64,000 nucleotides of DNA from Aliiroseovarius halocynthiae (GCF_007004645.1 NZ_ML660019.1:1322437-1386436), one strand, 5' to 3'. Positions 8,096 to 17,886 are shown, numbered from the stretch's first letter. Notes: generated from the sequence alone by a model not told the origin. Translations and numbers: made by a program.

Positions 8096-8869
8096 TTATT
8101 CTGCCGGAGCAGCTTCTTCAGCTACGGCTTCTTCGACGGGAGCTTCTTCCATCTCACCCAGATCGAAACCAGCCGCGCCCATCTGAGCCGACATGCCGTC
8201 CAGAGCAGCACGGGCTGCCAGGTCGGTGTACAGCGCGATAGCGCGTGCGGCATCATCGTTGCCCGGGATCATATAGTCCACGCCTTCCGGCGGGCAGTTG
8301 GTGTCGACAACAGCAACAACCGGGATACCCAGTTTGTTGGCTTCTGCGATGGCCAGGCTTTCTTTCTTCACGTCGATGACGAACAGCAGATCAGGAACGC
8401 CGCCCATTTCGCGGATCCCGCCCAGCGAGGCTTGCAGTTTCTGCTGGTCACGTTCCATGCCCAGACGCTCTTTCTTGGTCAGGCCTTCAGCGCCAGATGC
8501 CAGTTTCTCGTCCACCTCTTTCAGGCGGTTGATCGACTTCGACACGGTCTGCCAGTTGGTCAGCGTGCCGCCCAGCCAGCGGTGGTTCATATAGTACTGA
8601 GCCGACTTTTCAGCCGCATCAGCGATCGGGCCAGCAGCCTGACGCTTGGTACCAACGAACAGAACGCGGCCGCCTTTAGCAACGGTTTCGCGAACGGCGT
8701 TCAAAGCGGCGTCCAACATCGGCAGGGTCTGGGTCAGGTCAAAAATGTGGATCCCATTGCGTTCACCATAGATGAACGGAGCCATACGGGGGTTCCAACG
8801 TTGGGTCTGGTGACCAAAGTGAACACCAGCTTCGAGCAGCTGGCGCAGCGAGAAATCAGGCAATGCCAT
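8096..8869 (-). CDS. rpsB: 30S ribosomal protein S2
   Basis: S2 binds late to the 30S subunit and is needed for S1 attachment. The 257-residue protein has the family signatures [11 protein letters not shown] at 11-21, FVGTKRQA near 71, [11 protein letters not shown] near 93 and VVDTNCPP near 190. The C-terminus is a short Ala/Glu-rich tail. The start at 8869 has GGAAAGGA upstream. The 200-base leader to the next gene is long and contains a hairpin. Confidence 0.98.
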   Translation of the reverse strand: MALPDFSLRQLLEAGVHFGHQTQRWNPRMAPFIYGERNGIHIFDLTQTLPMLDAALNAVRETVAKGGRVLFVGTKRQAAGPIADAAEKSAQYYMNHRWLGGTLTNWQTVSKSINRLKEVDEKLASGAEGLTKKERLGMERDQQKLQASLGGIREMGGVPDLLFVIDVKKESLAIAEANKLGIPVVAVVDTNCPPEGVDYMIPGNDDAARAIALYTDLAARAALDGMSAQMGAAGFDLGEMEEAPVEEAVAEEAAPAE

Positions 8870-8937
8870 TTCTATATCCTTTCCGGTTTCATCCTCGGCG
8901 CTGCGTTTCGAAGGTTTCCCTTCAACCGGTGGACACG

Positions 8938-8956
8938 ATGGGGATGTCTCCCCCAT
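8938..8956 (-). promoter_or_regulatory. Hairpin in the rpsB leader
   Basis: ATGGGG and CCCCAT flank a 7-base loop about 70 bases upstream of the rpsB start. The position would suit autoregulation by S2, as known for rpsB leaders in other bacteria, but that is inference. Confidence 0.35.
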
Positions 8957-9082
8957 AGGCCCGCACAGCACCTGTGGTTTGTGAGCGCGCGTATACAGGC
9001 AGTGCTTACGCCGCGCAAGCCCTAAACGGTTGCTGCGTGTCTTGACTTGTTCTTCCTTGGAAATCACGGCACATAATCACGA

Positions 9083-9970
9083 ATGACACAGGATATTCTT
9101 TGCATTGGCTCGGTTCTTTGGGATGTGATCGGGCGCACACCTCACCAAATGCATCTTGGCTCGGACGAGCCTGGACGCATCACCCGTCTGCCTGGTGGCG
9201 TCGCGATGAATATCGCGATGACGCTTCATCGCTTCGGATTGCGATCTGCACTTTTGACGGCCGTTGGGCAGGACGCCGAGGGTGACGAGCTGTTGGCAGA
9301 CTGCACAGCGCGCGGCATGGTGACCACGTTTGTTCATCGCTCGTCGGGACTGCCAACCGACCGCTATATGGCGATCGAGGGGCCTTCGGGCCTGACCGCG
9401 GCGGTTGCAGACGCGCATACGCTTGAAGCCGCAGGTGATGCCATTCTTGCACCGCTCGAAGATGGGCGTTTGGGAAGTTCAAAGGCCCCCTACCAACATG
9501 TGATTGCACTGGACGGAAACCTGACGCAGGACCTTTTGCAGGACATCTGCACGCGTGCAAGCTTTGCTCAAGCAGATCTGCGCGTGGCCCCGGCAAGCCC
9601 GGGCAAAGCACGCAGGCTAGCCCCTTTGATGCATCACAAAGGCGCAACACTTTATGTGAACCGCGAGGAAGCTGGCTATCTCACCGATACGCTCTTTGAC
9701 ACGGCCGCGCAGGCCGCCGAGGGGCTGATTGCAGCGGGCGCGCACCGCGTTTTGGTCACTGATGGCAGTGACGCAGCAGCCGATGGACATCACCTGCGTG
9801 GTGTGATCCAAGCGCCCTGCCCCGAGGTGCAGGTACGCCGCATCACCGGGGCGGGCGACACATTTATGGCAGCGCATATTGCCGCCGAGATCGAGGGCCA
9901 ACTCCCTCAGGATGCCCTTGAAACCGCTCAGAAAAGCGCTGCGCGCTATGTATCAGGAGAAGACCTATGA
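9083..9970 (+). CDS. psuK: PfkB-family kinase, probable pseudouridine kinase
   Basis: This 295-residue ribokinase-family protein has the N-terminal GGVAMN substrate motif (39-44) and the C-terminal PfkB signature ITGAGDTFMA, containing the anion hole and catalytic aspartate. The function is assigned from context: it overlaps psuG by ATGA, and the two enzymes act in sequence. PsuK phosphorylates pseudouridine to the 5'-phosphate, which PsuG splits. It begins only about 210 bases from the divergent rpsB start. Confidence 0.88.
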   Translation: MTQDILCIGSVLWDVIGRTPHQMHLGSDEPGRITRLPGGVAMNIAMTLHRFGLRSALLTAVGQDAEGDELLADCTARGMVTTFVHRSSGLPTDRYMAIEGPSGLTAAVADAHTLEAAGDAILAPLEDGRLGSSKAPYQHVIALDGNLTQDLLQDICTRASFAQADLRVAPASPGKARRLAPLMHHKGATLYVNREEAGYLTDTLFDTAAQAAEGLIAAGAHRVLVTDGSDAAADGHHLRGVIQAPCPEVQVRRITGAGDTFMAAHIAAEIEGQLPQDALETAQKSAARYVSGEDL

Positions 9971-10881
9971 CCCTGCAATTGCATTTTTCGGACGAGGTAG
10001 CCGCCGCGCGCGCCGCTAGTGCTCCTATCGTTGCGCTAGAAAGCACCATCATCACCCATGGCATGCCATTCCCGCAAAATGTTGAAACCGCGCGCATGGT
10101 CGAGGCCGTCATCCGTGAAAACGGCGCGACCCCTGCGACGATCGCCGTGTTAGATGGCAACCTGCATATCGGCTTAAACGACGCGCAGCTTGATGCTTTG
10201 GGTCAGGCAACTGGCGTCGCAAAACTGTCACGCGCGGACATGGCGGCTTGCATCGCGACAGGCGGAACTGGCGCGACAACTGTTGCCGCCACGATGATCG
10301 CCGCGCATTTGGCTGGGATCTCGGTGTTTGCAACAGGCGGAATTGGCGGCGTGCATCGCGGTGCCGAAACAAGTTTTGATATTTCTGCAGATTTGCGCGA
10401 GTTGTCGAAAACTCCCGTTACCGTGGTGGCCGCCGGTGCGAAAGCCATTCTGGACTTACCTAAGACCTTGGAAGTATTAGAAACCCTGGGGGTGCCTGTC
10501 ATCGCCTATGGGCAGGACACATTCCCAGCCTTCTGGTCGCGCAGTTCGGATCTGGCGGCGCCTTTGCGCATGGATGACGCGAAAGACATCGCTGCGGCCG
10601 CCGCAACACGTGCTCAGATGGGGCTTGAGGGCGGACAGCTGGTCGCCAACCCCATACCCGTCGACGCCGAAATACCACGTGATGCCATCATGCCTGTCAT
10701 TGAAGAAGCACTGTCAGCCGCCGAAGCCGAAGGCATTTCCGCAAAGAACGTCACACCTTATTTGCTTGATCGCATCTTCCACGCCACCGAAGGTGCTTCG
10801 CTGGCTGCTAATATCGCGTTGGTTAAGAACAATGCGCAGCTCGCATCGCGAATTGCATGTGCTTCCGCAAGGGCGTCATGA
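9967..10881 (+). CDS. psuG: Pseudouridine-5'-phosphate glycosidase
   Basis: PsuG cleaves the C-C glycosidic bond of pseudouridine 5'-phosphate to uracil and ribose 5-phosphate. The 304-residue length is normal. Conserved segments include VALESTIITHGMP near residue 22 with the active-site glutamate, ATGGIGGVHRG with the metal-ligand region, and VVAAGAKAILDLPKTLE, which holds the catalytic lysine. It overlaps psuK by 4 bases and is followed at once by a terminator, closing a two-gene operon for RNA-derived nucleoside salvage. Confidence 0.95.
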   Translation: MTLQLHFSDEVAAARAASAPIVALESTIITHGMPFPQNVETARMVEAVIRENGATPATIAVLDGNLHIGLNDAQLDALGQATGVAKLSRADMAACIATGGTGATTVAATMIAAHLAGISVFATGGIGGVHRGAETSFDISADLRELSKTPVTVVAAGAKAILDLPKTLEVLETLGVPVIAYGQDTFPAFWSRSSDLAAPLRMDDAKDIAAAAATRAQMGLEGGQLVANPIPVDAEIPRDAIMPVIEEALSAAEAEGISAKNVTPYLLDRIFHATEGASLAANIALVKNNAQLASRIACASARAS

Positions 10882-10885
10882 AAAA

Positions 10886-10908
10886 GGGCGGTCAAACCGC
10901 CCTTTCTT
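10886..10908 (+). terminator. Terminator of psuK-psuG
   Basis: A 7-bp GGGCGGT/ACCGCCC stem with a 3-base loop is followed by TTTCTT, starting 5 bases after the psuG stop. Confidence 0.85.
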
Positions 10909-10944
10909 ACAACCAATCGCTGGACAAATTACGGACCTGCCCGC

Positions 10945-11658
10945 TTAGGCACCGATTGCAATCTGTGAATCCAGCTCAACCGGATCCGGGTCGCGCAACA
11001 CATAGCCGCGGCCCCATACGGTTTCGATATGGTTTTCACCACCCGTAGCGTTCGTCAGCTTTTTACGCAGCTTGCAAATGAACACATCGATGATCTTTAG
11101 TTCCGGTTCATCCATGCCGCCGTAAAGGTGGTTCAGAAACATCTCTTTCGTCAGAGTTGTTCCCTTGCGCAGTGACAGAAGTTCAAGCATCTGGTATTCC
11201 TTGCCGGTCAAATGCACCGGACGACCGTCCACGTCCACGGTTTTCGCATCCAGGTTGACCGACACCTGCCCGGTTTTAATCACAGACTGTGAATGGCCTT
11301 TCGAACGGCGGATGATCGCGTGGATGCGGGCAATCAATTCCTCGCGATGGAAAGGCTTGGTCATATAATCGTCTGCACCGAAGCCAAAACCTTTGATTTT
11401 GTTTTCAGTGTCATCAGCACCCGACAGGATCAGGATTGGCGTGTCAATCCGCGCCATGCGCAATTGGCGCAGCACCTCGTGGCCGTTCATATCGGGAAGA
11501 TTGAGATCAAGAAGAATTAAATCGTAATCATAAAGCTTTGCCAGATCGATCCCTTCTTCGCCTAAATCAGTTGCATAGACGTTCAAGTTCGCATGGGTCA
11601 GCATCAGTTCAATGCTGCGCGATGTGGTCGGATCATCTTCAACAAGAAGGATTCGCAT
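10945..11658 (-). CDS. ctrA: Cell cycle response regulator CtrA
   Basis: CtrA is the OmpR-family master regulator of cell cycle, motility and gene-transfer-agent genes in alphaproteobacteria. The 237-residue chain has a receiver domain with acidic pocket EDD at 7-9 and phosphorylation site Asp51, then a winged-helix domain (about 125-225) with the characteristic [17 protein letters not shown] segment. The C-terminus ends in IAIGA, not the Ala-Ala of Caulobacter that is read by ClpXP. It lies downstream of sciP, whose product represses CtrA-dependent transcription. Confidence 0.97.
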   Translation of the reverse strand: MRILLVEDDPTTSRSIELMLTHANLNVYATDLGEEGIDLAKLYDYDLILLDLNLPDMNGHEVLRQLRMARIDTPILILSGADDTENKIKGFGFGADDYMTKPFHREELIARIHAIIRRSKGHSQSVIKTGQVSVNLDAKTVDVDGRPVHLTGKEYQMLELLSLRKGTTLTKEMFLNHLYGGMDEPELKIIDVFICKLRKKLTNATGGENHIETVWGRGYVLRDPDPVELDSQIAIGA

Positions 11659-11711
11659 GGTGGGGTTCTCCGCATCTGGTTCTGTCCTGGGTAGAACATT
11701 GCGTGAAATGG

Positions 11712-11726
11712 TTAATCACAGGTTAC
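11712..11726. promoter_or_regulatory. Probable CtrA binding site upstream of ctrA
   Basis: TTAA-N7-TTAC matches the CtrA consensus TTAA-N7-TTAA at all but one base. It lies 54 bases upstream of the ctrA start, between sciP and ctrA, which points to autoregulation. Confidence 0.6.
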
Positions 11727-11753
11727 CCTAATAGAACTTTTAGCGAATTCCAC

Positions 11754-12032
11754 CTATAGTTGTCTATATCTTTGTAGCGCGGTGGCTTTCAAAGCCGATT
11801 CCCCATGGTTCTCTACAGCGTTCATCCATTCTGCCAGTTCTTCCTCAGATAGAGCATATTCTACGCAGGCTTCCTCGGACGTTAATAGACCGTGCCGTAT
11901 CCCCTTGACGACCGAGGCTTTTCTGCTGGCGACCCAGCGCCGGGTGTCTTTTGATGGCAAATCCGCACGCGTCATGATCGAGCCGTCCGGCAATGTCACG
12001 GCGCGCGGTCCTTCGATTTTCTTTAGATACAT
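11754..12032 (-). CDS. sciP: SciP-like CtrA inhibitory protein (DUF1153)
   Basis: The 92-residue protein matches the SciP/DUF1153 family across its length, opening with [17 protein letters not shown] and ending in a Trp-containing helix-turn-helix (about 40-75). In Caulobacter, SciP binds CtrA and blocks its activation of target promoters. Here it sits 95 bases upstream of ctrA on the same strand, and the gap contains a CtrA box, so the pair may form a local feedback circuit. Confidence 0.92.
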   Translation of the reverse strand: MYLKKIEGPRAVTLPDGSIMTRADLPSKDTRRWVASRKASVVKGIRHGLLTSEEACVEYALSEEELAEWMNAVENHGESALKATALQRYRQL

Positions 12033-12155
12033 AACGAACCCTCATTTACGATCAGGGCCAACTCTGCCCAGCCAGGCTTAATGATCCGTGAAGCCCCCTC
12101 TTGTTGTTCGTTCGAATTTTCCTATATTTCGTTACGCTTCACAAAGGATCCCACT

Positions 12156-13310
12156 ATGTCGGTTAACGCACCAAAGGCGCATGCGCTGAATTCTCTTGGT
12201 TTTGCCAAGCCCCCTGCAGACACGCGGGTTGTCGTTGCCATGTCTGGTGGGGTCGACAGCTCGGTCGTGGCGGCACAACTGGCTGAAGAAGGCTATGATG
12301 TGATTGGTGTCACGCTGCAACTCTATGACCACGGCGCGGCGCTTGCCAAGAAAGGTGCCTGCTGTGCGGGGATCGACATTCACGATGCCCGCCGCGTGGC
12401 CGAAGACATGGGCTTCCCGCATTATGTTCTGGACTATGAAAACATTTTTCAGGACGCGGTGATCGATGAGTTCGCCGAAAGCTATCTGGGCGGCGCGACC
12501 CCTGTCCCGTGCATTCGGTGCAATGAGCGTGTGAAATTCAAGGACTTGCTGGAAACCGCGCGTGATTTAGGGGCCGATTGCATGGCGACCGGACACTATA
12601 TCCAGCGCGCGATGGGCGATCATCGCGCGGAACTGCACCGCGCGGCGGACCCTGTGCGCGATCAAAGCTATTTCCTGTTCTCGACCACGCCCGAGCAGCT
12701 TGATTATCTGCGCTTCCCACTTGGCCACTTGAAGACCAAGGCGGAAACCCGTGAATTAGCTAGAAAATATGGGCTTGAGGTTGCGGATAAACCGGACAGC
12801 CAAGACATCTGCTTTGTGCCCGATGGCAACTATGCTGGCGTGATCGAAAAGCTGCGCCCGGGCGCAGCTGAACCCGGAGAGATCGTCCATGCCGACGGTC
12901 GGGTTCTGGGCACGCATGAGGGCGTCATCCACTATACGATCGGGCAACGTCGGGGGCTTGGCATCGGCGGACTGTCCGAGCCGCTTTACGTGGTGAAACT
13001 GGACGTGGACAACAAGCATGTCGTTGTCGGCCCGAAAGAGATGCTGGCCACCCGCGTCGTTCCCGTACGCGAGATCAACTGGCTGGGGGATGAGCCGTTC
13101 ACGTCACGTGCCGAATGGCACATGGGCGTAAAAATCCGATCGACCCGCCCCCCGCGCGAGGCGATCATCCGCCCGATTTCGGACACCGAGGCTGAAGTCG
13201 AACTGCTGACCCCTGAAGAAGGTGTCAGTCCTGGTCAGGCCTGCGTGTTCTACGATATGGACGGTCCGCGCATCTTCGGTGGTGGCTGGATCTGGCGCGG
13301 CGCACAGTAA
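12156..13310 (+). CDS. mnmA: tRNA 2-thiouridine(34) synthase MnmA
   Basis: MnmA thiolates the wobble uridine of tRNAs for Lys, Glu and Gln. The 384-residue enzyme has the PP-loop [10 protein letters not shown] near residue 30, the first catalytic cysteine region [11 protein letters not shown], and the second in DSQDICFV. The start at 12156 follows AAAGGAT; the longer frame from 12081 has no ribosome site. It is divergent from sciP. No partner gene lies downstream. Confidence 0.97.
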   Translation: MSVNAPKAHALNSLGFAKPPADTRVVVAMSGGVDSSVVAAQLAEEGYDVIGVTLQLYDHGAALAKKGACCAGIDIHDARRVAEDMGFPHYVLDYENIFQDAVIDEFAESYLGGATPVPCIRCNERVKFKDLLETARDLGADCMATGHYIQRAMGDHRAELHRAADPVRDQSYFLFSTTPEQLDYLRFPLGHLKTKAETRELARKYGLEVADKPDSQDICFVPDGNYAGVIEKLRPGAAEPGEIVHADGRVLGTHEGVIHYTIGQRRGLGIGGLSEPLYVVKLDVDNKHVVVGPKEMLATRVVPVREINWLGDEPFTSRAEWHMGVKIRSTRPPREAIIRPISDTEAEVELLTPEEGVSPGQACVFYDMDGPRIFGGGWIWRGAQ

Positions 13311-13331
13311 GAAACGGCACCTAACGCACGA

Positions 13332-14102
13332 TCACGCGGATGATGCCGCAGCCTCAAGCCAGTTACGGCTGGCTTCATCTGCAGGCATCATCAGTTCCAC
13401 TTTCAGATCCGTCAGCGACAGATCCTCGGCCCCGCCGATTTGCAGATAGGTCGAAAACAGGCTGAGACGTACATCACCCACACGATAAATGGTGGGAAGC
13501 ACCGGGGACACGGGCCCCTTTGGTGTATAACGCTGGACATCGGGATCGCGTTCCAACAGGCGGATCGCGTGATCAAGACTGGAAATGCCGCCTGCTGCCC
13601 GGCTTTCGGCCTTAAGTCGCAGCAGCATATGATGCCCAACCTCGGGCCAGTTTTCGATCATCGACGCCATCAACCCGGGCGTCTCAAGCAGACGCAGTGT
13701 GCTATCACCCTCGGACAGACCGCTGAGGGAAAAGAGACGCTTTGCCATGGCGTTGAAGCGCAGAAGTCGCCACTCACGATCCAACAGAATACCCGGAAAG
13801 GGATCATGCCGCTCCAGAACCCGTACTAACCCCTCACGAGCGGGCGCGATTTCCGCGCTGTTCAGCGCAGACACAGGATAAATCGCAGCAAAACCCGCGG
13901 CTTCCAGCATGCGGTTTCGATCCGCATTTGGGATGCTCAGCGCATCGCAGAGCGAAATCACCATGTCCCGGCTTGGCCGCGCACGTTCGCTTTCAAGAAA
14001 CGACAGGTGGCGCGCCGATACGCCCGCCTCGCTTGCCAGCGCCAATTGGCTATAGCGTCGTAATCCGCGCCAATGACGCAGGCTTTGTGAAAACTTATCC
14101 AT
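13332..14102 (-). CDS. XRE-family regulator with MmyB-like ligand-binding domain
   Basis: The 256-residue protein has an N-terminal helix-turn-helix (about 8-65; SQLALASEAGVSARHLSFLE) and a C-terminal MmyB-like domain (about 95-250; FPGILLDREWRLLRFNAMA). In this family the C-terminal part is a PAS-like fold thought to bind a hydrophobic ligand. It is divergent from the small membrane protein at 14209, with about 105 bases between the starts, so that gene is its likeliest target. Confidence 0.88.
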   Translation of the reverse strand: MDKFSQSLRHWRGLRRYSQLALASEAGVSARHLSFLESERARPSRDMVISLCDALSIPNADRNRMLEAAGFAAIYPVSALNSAEIAPAREGLVRVLERHDPFPGILLDREWRLLRFNAMAKRLFSLSGLSEGDSTLRLLETPGLMASMIENWPEVGHHMLLRLKAESRAAGGISSLDHAIRLLERDPDVQRYTPKGPVSPVLPTIYRVGDVRLSLFSTYLQIGGAEDLSLTDLKVELMMPADEASRNWLEAAASSA

Positions 14103-14208
14103 GTGGCCACCCTAGTGCAGGCTTATGGTGAATTCACTTACCTTACAGGTAATTGCTTTGCATCACTGGGCGGATCAGCCTGGCCCTGCACATAACAGGA
14201 GCTTTCGC

Positions 14209-14640
14209 ATGACAGATTGGACCGTAAACACCCGCCTGCGTTTTGGCGCTTATTGGGTCATCGCCTTTGGTGGTTTGATGAGTCTATCGCTCTTTCCGCC
14301 AGTCAGCGGCGTGCTAAACTTCGCGGTCGATATGGTATTCTGGCCGTTGGACGGGCTTCAGATCACAGACAGTTCGGCCTCAAAGCTGCTGACGGCCGTT
14401 ATCGGCGGGATCACTTCCGGTTGGGGCGTCACGGTTTTACTGCTGAGCGGAGACATCGCGGATCGCGCGCCAGAAAGTGTACGTCGCGTGGCGTTGTCTG
14501 GCTATCTGACATGGTTTACCGTCGATGGCGTCGGGTCCGTGATCGCAGGCGCACCGTGGAACCTGCTGGGCAACACGCTATTCCTGTGCCTTCTGGTGGT
14601 TCCGCTGCTGAAAGCTTACCCGCGCGACGCAGTCGCCTGA
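14209..14640 (+). CDS. Small integral membrane protein of unknown function
   Basis: The 143-residue protein has about four hydrophobic segments and no family I can name. The start at 14209 is set by AGGAG 7 bases upstream; the longer frame from 14125 has no such site. The last 25 bases overlap the 3' end of the convergent lpxB. It is divergent from the MmyB-like regulator, the only functional hint. Confidence 0.75.
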   Translation: MTDWTVNTRLRFGAYWVIAFGGLMSLSLFPPVSGVLNFAVDMVFWPLDGLQITDSSASKLLTAVIGGITSGWGVTVLLLSGDIADRAPESVRRVALSGYLTWFTVDGVGSVIAGAPWNLLGNTLFLCLLVVPLLKAYPRDAVA

Positions 14641-15806
14641 GCGCTGTCTTCAACCACATGAAGCACGGCACGGGCGGCCCGCAGCCCAGGGGCTTCGCCG
14701 CCCCGCCCCAAACGTTCCATGGTGATCCGCATTGCCTCGTTCTGCACCTCTGGCGCGTCGAGAACGGACAGAAGCGCAGGCGTGATGCGGTCGGGCGTGC
14801 AATCCGCGCCCAGAAATTCCGGGATTGCGCGGGTATCGGACACCAGATTGACCAGCGTCACCGTGTCGATCTTCAGCATCCGTCCGATCAGGAACCGACT
14901 AAGCCAGTTCATGTCATAGGCGATGACCATCGGCGTATGCGCGGCTGCCAGCTCCAACGACACCGTACCCGAAGCCGCCAGCGCCACATCCGCCGCTTTG
15001 AACGCGGCCGTCTTGTCGTCCGGCGCGGATGCCGGGATCAGAATCGGGGCGACAGACCATTTAGCAACCTCTTCGCGGACAAGGCCCTCGACCCCTTGCG
15101 CCATGGGCAACACCACCTGCAAATCGGGCTTGGCCCGTTTTGCATGTGCAATCACCTCGCCAAACCGTTCGGCCAGTCGCAAGACTTCGCCCTTGCGCGA
15201 GCCGGGCAGAACCAAAAGCAGCGGCGCGTCACCGATGCCATGCGCTTCGCGGAAGGTCTGAGCCGCTGCGTCATCCGCCTGCGTCTCGGCCACCACAGGA
15301 TGCCCAACGAAATCACATCCCATGCCCGCCGACTGCATGTATGGCGGCTCGAATGGCAACAGCGCCAGAACATGGTCAACCCAACGTGCCATCTTGGTTG
15401 CGCGTTTGGGTCGCCATGCCCAGACCGATGGTGCTACATAATGTACGATCGGAATGTCGCGACCAAAGGTCTGACCCTCGATCTCTTCTTCCTTAACGAT
15501 CCGCGCCACACGCAAGCAAAAATCCGGGCTGTCGATGGTGATCAGCACGTCCGGGTTGGCCTTGATCACGGCCTCTGCCGTCTCGCGGATCCGGCGTTTC
15601 AAATGGGAGTATTTCGGAGCGACCTCGGCAATGCCCATGACCGACAGTTCGGACATAGGAAAGCGCGAGCTCAATCCCTCGGCCGCCATCGCAACCCCAC
15701 CAACACCCAGAAACTCGATATCAGGATGCAGCGTTTTCAGCCCCGCCATCAGGGCCGCGCCCAGCCGGTCGCCCGAAGGTTCGCCCGCAATCAAAAAAAC
15801 CTTCAT
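14616..15806 (-). CDS. lpxB: Lipid-A-disaccharide synthase
   Basis: LpxB condenses UDP-diacylglucosamine with lipid X to form the lipid A disaccharide. It is a GT19 glycosyltransferase of 396 residues, with the N-terminal IAGEPSGDRLGA motif, TIDSPDFCLR near 92, the YVAPSVWAW segment, and LPGSRKGEV near 195. Its ATG overlaps the lpxI stop by 4 bases. It is the last gene of the bamA-to-lpxB operon, and its 3' end overlaps the convergent membrane protein gene. Confidence 0.97.
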   Translation of the reverse strand: MKVFLIAGEPSGDRLGAALMAGLKTLHPDIEFLGVGGVAMAAEGLSSRFPMSELSVMGIAEVAPKYSHLKRRIRETAEAVIKANPDVLITIDSPDFCLRVARIVKEEEIEGQTFGRDIPIVHYVAPSVWAWRPKRATKMARWVDHVLALLPFEPPYMQSAGMGCDFVGHPVVAETQADDAAAQTFREAHGIGDAPLLLVLPGSRKGEVLRLAERFGEVIAHAKRAKPDLQVVLPMAQGVEGLVREEVAKWSVAPILIPASAPDDKTAAFKAADVALAASGTVSLELAAAHTPMVIAYDMNWLSRFLIGRMLKIDTVTLVNLVSDTRAIPEFLGADCTPDRITPALLSVLDAPEVQNEAMRITMERLGRGGEAPGLRAARAVLHVVEDSAQATASRG

Positions 15807-16615
15807 GACGTCCCCTTCCGAACTTCAAGGAACAAGTCATACTGGTCTAAAAGCTGAGCGACTGCAGCGCGATCCAGCACAATCACACCTTCTTCAATGA
15901 CAATGCCGCCCAGCCCGGCGGCGGCGACACCGCGTACCGTGTTGGCACCTATGGTGGGAATATCCATACGCCCATCCTGTCCGGTTTTAGGGCGCTTCAC
16001 AAAGACACCGCGTGCGCCTCGCTTTAGGTTAGTGGAGGCCTGACCTGCAAATGCCAAAAGAGCATCCGTACCCTGAATGCTTTCGATGCCCAAACACTGC
16101 CCGCCCGCAAAAACAACGCCCTGTGCCACATCCTGATCAGCCAGTACATCCAGTAGCTGCCAGCCACGATCCGCATCTTCGCGATCCTGCGCGCTGGTCG
16201 CGCGACCGGCGTGACTGGCCTCGATGGCCAGCGCGGCGGTCACTTCGGTGGCAGCAACGACAGTAAACCCTTGTTCCTCAAAAACCTCTGCCACCAAACG
16301 TAGTAACGCATCATCGCCCTTGCCCAGAACAGCTTTCACCCGCGGGAACAGCCCCATGGTTACACGGTCCATCCTCAGGGGGTTAAGCTTTGGTCGGTCA
16401 ACCTTTCCTGCAAAAACAACGCGCGAGACCCCTGCCCCGCGCATCGCTTTGAACAACGCGCCCAGCTTTTCGTAACTGGCGGCGATGTGCTCGGCCCCAT
16501 CTGGAACCGAAACGTCAACGCCTTTGATTGATACGAAAAGTGCAGTGGGATTTGCCTTAGCAACTTGCTGCGGCAGATCCCCGGCTCCGGCGATGATGGC
16601 AAGACGATCCGACAT
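15803..16615 (-). CDS. lpxI: UDP-2,3-diacylglucosamine pyrophosphatase LpxI
   Basis: LpxI hydrolyses UDP-2,3-diacylglucosamine to lipid X and UMP; it replaces LpxH in most alphaproteobacteria. The 270-residue length is typical. Recognisable segments include the N-terminal IIAGAGDLP, FAGKVDRPKL near 69, and KRPKTGQDGRMDIPTIG near 207 with the acidic catalytic region. It lies 6 bases after lpxA and overlaps lpxB by ATGA. Confidence 0.95.
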   Translation of the reverse strand: MSDRLAIIAGAGDLPQQVAKANPTALFVSIKGVDVSVPDGAEHIAASYEKLGALFKAMRGAGVSRVVFAGKVDRPKLNPLRMDRVTMGLFPRVKAVLGKGDDALLRLVAEVFEEQGFTVVAATEVTAALAIEASHAGRATSAQDREDADRGWQLLDVLADQDVAQGVVFAGGQCLGIESIQGTDALLAFAGQASTNLKRGARGVFVKRPKTGQDGRMDIPTIGANTVRGVAAAGLGGIVIEEGVIVLDRAAVAQLLDQYDLFLEVRKGTS

Positions 16616-16621
16616 GACAGG

Positions 16622-17419
16622 CTATTTGGGCGTCAGGAAACCGCGGTCGCTGTCCCCAGTGATGAACGCAACCATTTCACGGACATATTCGCTGTCGCTT
16701 TCTTCAGCCAAACGCGCCGCGCGCTCTTGGAACGAGCCTTCGCCCTGCTTCAGCATCAAGAAAGCTGCCCGCAACGCGGTGATATCCGCCCGCGCCACGC
16801 CGCGGCGTTTCAGGCCGACGAGGTTCAGTCCATCCAGCTCACCGCGCGGTCCCTGCACCAAGGCATGCGGCAGAACATCCGCAGTGACCATGGACAAAGC
16901 GCCGATGATGGCCCCGCGCCCGATCCGCACCCATTGATGCAGGCCCGACAAGCCGCCGACGATGACGTCATCTTCAATCACCACATGGCCTGCAACGGCC
17001 ACGTTGTTCACCAAAATCACGTTGTTCCCGATTTGCGCGTCATGGGCTACATGGCAGCCCGCCATGAATAACCCGTCATCTCCGACGCGGGTGACATTCC
17101 CCCCACCGGCCGTGCCCGTGTTCATCGTAACGTGCTCGCGGATGCGGTTGCGTTTACCGATGATCAGCTTGGTGTTTTCGCCCGCGAACTTCAGATCCTG
17201 AGGGATCTCGCCAATGACAGAGAACGGAAAGACCACTGTCTCGTCGCCGATCTCGGTGTCACCCGTGACAACAACATGCGATTTCAATTCAACGCCTGTA
17301 CCCAGTTTGACCTGCGTGCCGATGGTGCAAAACGGCCCAACAGTGCAATTTGCTCCGATCGTCGCGCCGTCTTCTACGATGGCACTTGCATGTACTTTGG
17401 CCGAGGGATCGATCCCCAT
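16622..17419 (-). CDS. lpxA: UDP-N-acetylglucosamine acyltransferase LpxA
   Basis: LpxA adds the 3-hydroxyacyl chain to UDP-GlcNAc, the first step of lipid A synthesis. The 265-residue chain is a left-handed beta-helix built of hexapeptide repeats (about 1-190) with a helical C-terminal domain. The HVAHDAQIG segment contains the catalytic histidine, and GLKRRG near 200 is a conserved substrate-binding segment. It lies 2 bases downstream of fabZ. Confidence 0.97.
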   Translation of the reverse strand: MGIDPSAKVHASAIVEDGATIGANCTVGPFCTIGTQVKLGTGVELKSHVVVTGDTEIGDETVVFPFSVIGEIPQDLKFAGENTKLIIGKRNRIREHVTMNTGTAGGGNVTRVGDDGLFMAGCHVAHDAQIGNNVILVNNVAVAGHVVIEDDVIVGGLSGLHQWVRIGRGAIIGALSMVTADVLPHALVQGPRGELDGLNLVGLKRRGVARADITALRAAFLMLKQGEGSFQERAARLAEESDSEYVREMVAFITGDSDRGFLTPK

Positions 17420-17421
17420 GA

Positions 17422-17886
17422 TCAGCCCTTTCCGGCAGTGACGTCGATCATCGCCATAAAGGTCGCAGTACAGGCGACTTCGCCATCAACCTTGGCAACG
17501 CCGTCAAACTTCCAGACCTTCGCCCCGCCGCGCACGGTGGTGACTTCCAGTTCCAGCTTGTCGCCCGGAACTACTTTGCGGCGGAACTTCGCGGTATCAA
17601 TGCCCATGAAGTACACCACAGCGCCCGAGCCAACCAGATCCAGCGAAAGCGAGACCATCACCGCGGATGTCTGCGCCATTGCCTCAATGATCGTCACGCC
17701 CGGCATAATCGGCAGCCCTGGGAAATGGCCCTGAAAATGCGGTTCGTTCATGGTGACCATCTTGATACCACGCGCGAACTCGCCTTTACGGATGTCTTCA
17801 ACCCGGTCGACCAGCAGGAAGGGATAGCGATGAGGGATACATTCCTGAATAAGCTGAATATCAGCAATGCTAGGCACGTCGACCAT
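17422..17886 (-). CDS. fabZ: 3-hydroxyacyl-ACP dehydratase FabZ
   Basis: FabZ dehydrates 3-hydroxyacyl-ACP in fatty acid elongation and competes with LpxA for substrate. It is a hotdog-fold protein; the catalytic His is in [15 protein letters not shown] and the Glu in IEAMAQTS. I place the start at 17886 (154 residues), where AAAGGA lies 9 bases upstream; the ATG 9 bases earlier would abut that site. It sits between skp and lpxA. lpxD, which usually lies before fabZ in proteobacteria, is not here but at the right edge. Confidence 0.96.
   Translation of the reverse strand: MVDVPSIADIQLIQECIPHRYPFLLVDRVEDIRKGEFARGIKMVTMNEPHFQGHFPGLPIMPGVTIIEAMAQTSAVMVSLSLDLVGSGAVVYFMGIDTAKFRRKVVPGDKLELEVTTVRGGAKVWKFDGVAKVDGEVACTATFMAMIDVTAGKG

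Noticed and set aside
7271-9025. 584-residue open frame on the plus strand
   Set aside because: It is the antisense shadow of tsf and rpsB, runs across their intergenic region and resembles no family.
12033-12155. Second CtrA-like site TTAA-N7-TGAA upstream of sciP and mnmA
   Set aside because: The second half-site is poor, and such matches are frequent by chance.
14217-15857. 546-residue open frame on the plus strand
   Set aside because: It runs antisense to lpxB and out of frame with the small membrane protein; composition is rich in Arg, His and Gln, typical of a shadow in GC-rich DNA.
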